From Buxus sempervirens (lineage: Eukaryota; Streptophyta; Magnoliopsida; Buxales; Buxaceae): a DNA stretch of 64,000 bases. Below the pieces are notes generated by a model, which did no database searches, had not been told where the DNA came from, and saw only the letters and a program-made list of their open reading frames with translations. Where the stretch lies: NCBI GenBank assembly GCA_947561395.2, contig OX387191.1, forward strand, positions 33,249,439-33,313,438, in the 5' to 3' direction. Each line of letters starts with the position of its first letter. Within the stretch, counting starts at the first letter, position 1. The position numbers and the translations under genes are program-made. Positions 62,370 through 64,000 of this stretch are shown here, piece after piece.

Positions 62370-64000
62370 GATCAACATCCACGAATCACAAAAGCACTCT
62401 CCATTAAGTAGTAGATCATTTCAAGAGAAAGCTACTTCAGAAAGTTCATGCAATCAACTATTAAGTTTGTCGCATAATTCATGCAAAAAGAAAAGGGGGG
62501 AGAAAGAGAGAGAGATCCTGAACAGTCAGACATCCACAATTTTGCTCATGACAATGAACAAGAGAGGAGAAAAGAAGAAGACTAACAAAGAAGGAAGAAC
62601 AGATCAGGTCAGAAACCAAAGAAGTTTTTTCTATGATAGCATGTCACTATATGAAGAGAAAAGAGAAGAAACTGTAGAAAAATGAGAGTGACCTACATTC
62701 TAGTCATGTTCCCACTACTATTAGAACAATTATCATAATTATACAATTTGACCTTAGTTATCACAAAAATTTCCCAATAGATATAAGATACTATAATAAA
62801 ACCTTTAACACAACAAATTTATAGATACGTCTAGACAAAAATATGTGAACAATATTTCCCCACCATCTGTAGAAAAGGTTAAGATGAAAATATTATCAAT
62901 TTAATGGTTAGGACTGTTTTAAACTCAAACTTGTTGATGAAATTCGGCTGAGGTAAACTGCTTTGATTGTTTTTCAAGTAAAGCAAATTGAAATCAATTA
63001 GATTCAACTCGTTCTGGTTATTGGTGAACTTGTAAATAATTGAATTGAAGTTACTCCATCTTTAAGGTGGCAAATTTTTTAATAACTTGAAGTTGATTTT
63101 CCAGTAGCAAACTTGGGAATATCTTAAATTTTGAGTGAAAAGGCAAACCTGTGAAAAGTTACAGAGGCCCACTTTGGTTGAGCTTCTTCAGACGAACAAA
63201 TAGATAGAGGCAACTCTCATAAATACACCCCTCAAATCATGACAGATCTCTCCTAGCACACCTCTACCCTAAAGAGCATCAGGACATAAACAAAAGCCTC
63301 TCTGACATAGAGACATCCCCATTAAGGGGGAAAAAACCTAATTTTAAAAATAGAAGAACTCCTTCCAAAAGATAGTCACTTAAGGGAAGTCAAATCCTAA
63401 AATAACTCCAAAACCAAAAACCAGGCACATCCAGGTCAAAACTATGATATCAACTACAACCTGTGATTGCGTCTCTGATTATAAAACAGAACTCTGTCAA
63501 CACTCTTTTTTCTCTTTTCAAATGAAAGCATTATGTTTTTTTCTCTTTTTAAAATGAAGACATTATGGCTGTCAATGAGCTGAGCTAGCTCAGCTCAGGT
63601 TCAATCTTGGCTTGCATGAGCCAAGCTTGAGCTTAATAATGAAGGAGCCAAGCCTGGACTTGAAAAAAATGCTCATTTCCTAACAAGTTTGAGTGTGAGT
63701 TTAAGTAAGCTCAGCTCTCACAAAGCTTGGGCTAGTTCCATCCATTAAGAATATAAATTTTTACATTACCAAAAACACAAAATACTTTTGGTTTTTGAAA
63801 ATAACATATTATGATCCATATAATTCCAATTTATTTTCATCCGTATATATACCCAACTCACTGATTTTAGATTTATAATTGCCCAGAACTGCTGGAATAA
63901 TCTAAGTTTGCATGAGCTAAGAGTAAGCTGAGCTAAAGCCTTAATCAAGGTTTATCTGGTCGGCTTAGCTCAGCACATAGACAACCCTTTAAGGCATTGA
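62370..64000. other. Intergenic, no gene recognised
   Basis: AT-rich, with an AG-rich stretch at 62,490-62,690. 63,560-63,960 has 'gagctgagctagctcagctc' near the start and 'taagctgagctaaagcc…cttagctcagcac' near the end. This is the type of GAGCT-rich inverted pattern common in plant non-autonomous transposons. Confidence 0.4.

Noticed and set aside
1-64000. CRISPR arrays, bacterial operons, prophage or organelle insertions
   Set aside because: No regularly spaced repeats, ribosome-binding sites or recognisable plastid or mitochondrial genes were seen; everything fits plant nuclear DNA.

Overview
This window reads as nuclear DNA of a flowering plant. It is AT-rich, has spliced plant genes with GT-AG introns, and is dominated by plant retroelements: Ty1-copia, Ty3-gypsy, L1-like LINEs, a tRNA-type SINE, TRIMs and MITEs. 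The protein genes are conserved across angiosperms. The very long, transposon-filled introns would suit a woody or early-diverging angiosperm, but the species cannot be read from the sequence.

Layout. 1-9,742 is a nest of long terminal repeats. Three solo LTRs keep perfect 5-bp target duplications (897-3,834; 4,763-9,742; 6,615-8,963 inside the second), and at least two of them sit in another LTR-like repeat. At 12,814-12,911 there is a compact hairpin whose 3' arm carries the miR319 mature sequence. 14,125-18,170 (+) is a complete six-exon gene for thylakoid-lumen cytochrome c6A (174 aa). Convergent to it, 19,841-42,445 (-) is a complete five-coding-exon NAL1-like (NARROW LEAF 1) trypsin-fold protease gene of 597 aa, spread over 22.6 kb. 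Its introns of 6.5 kb and 14.1 kb hold LINE relics, a MITE, microsatellites and a Ty1-copia element (35,034-40,059) with both LTRs and a TSD.

Upstream of the NAL1-like start codon the window is nested transposons. A decayed minus-strand copia (about 42,780-55,260) is split by a 9.5-kb insertion (43,827-53,312). That insertion has TG...CA ends and an AATAT target duplication, and its two long terminal repeats lie in INVERTED orientation around a gypsy internal region. A 5'-truncated LINE sits in one arm. From about 56.3 to 62.4 kb lies a decayed plus-strand copia containing a complete Cassandra TRIM (57,454-58,248, 5S rRNA-like sequence in both LTRs, TSD TATAG) and a second short TRIM-like element (60,499-60,890).

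Functionally, only c6A, the NAL1-like protease and possibly the miR319 locus look alive. The c6A/NAL1-like pairing recalls the neighbouring Arabidopsis loci At5g45040/At5g45030 (from memory), so it may be old microsynteny that survived heavy transposon growth. The most unusual items are the inverted-LTR composite, the short-loop miR319-type hairpin, and a nested MITE pair linking the introns of the two genes.
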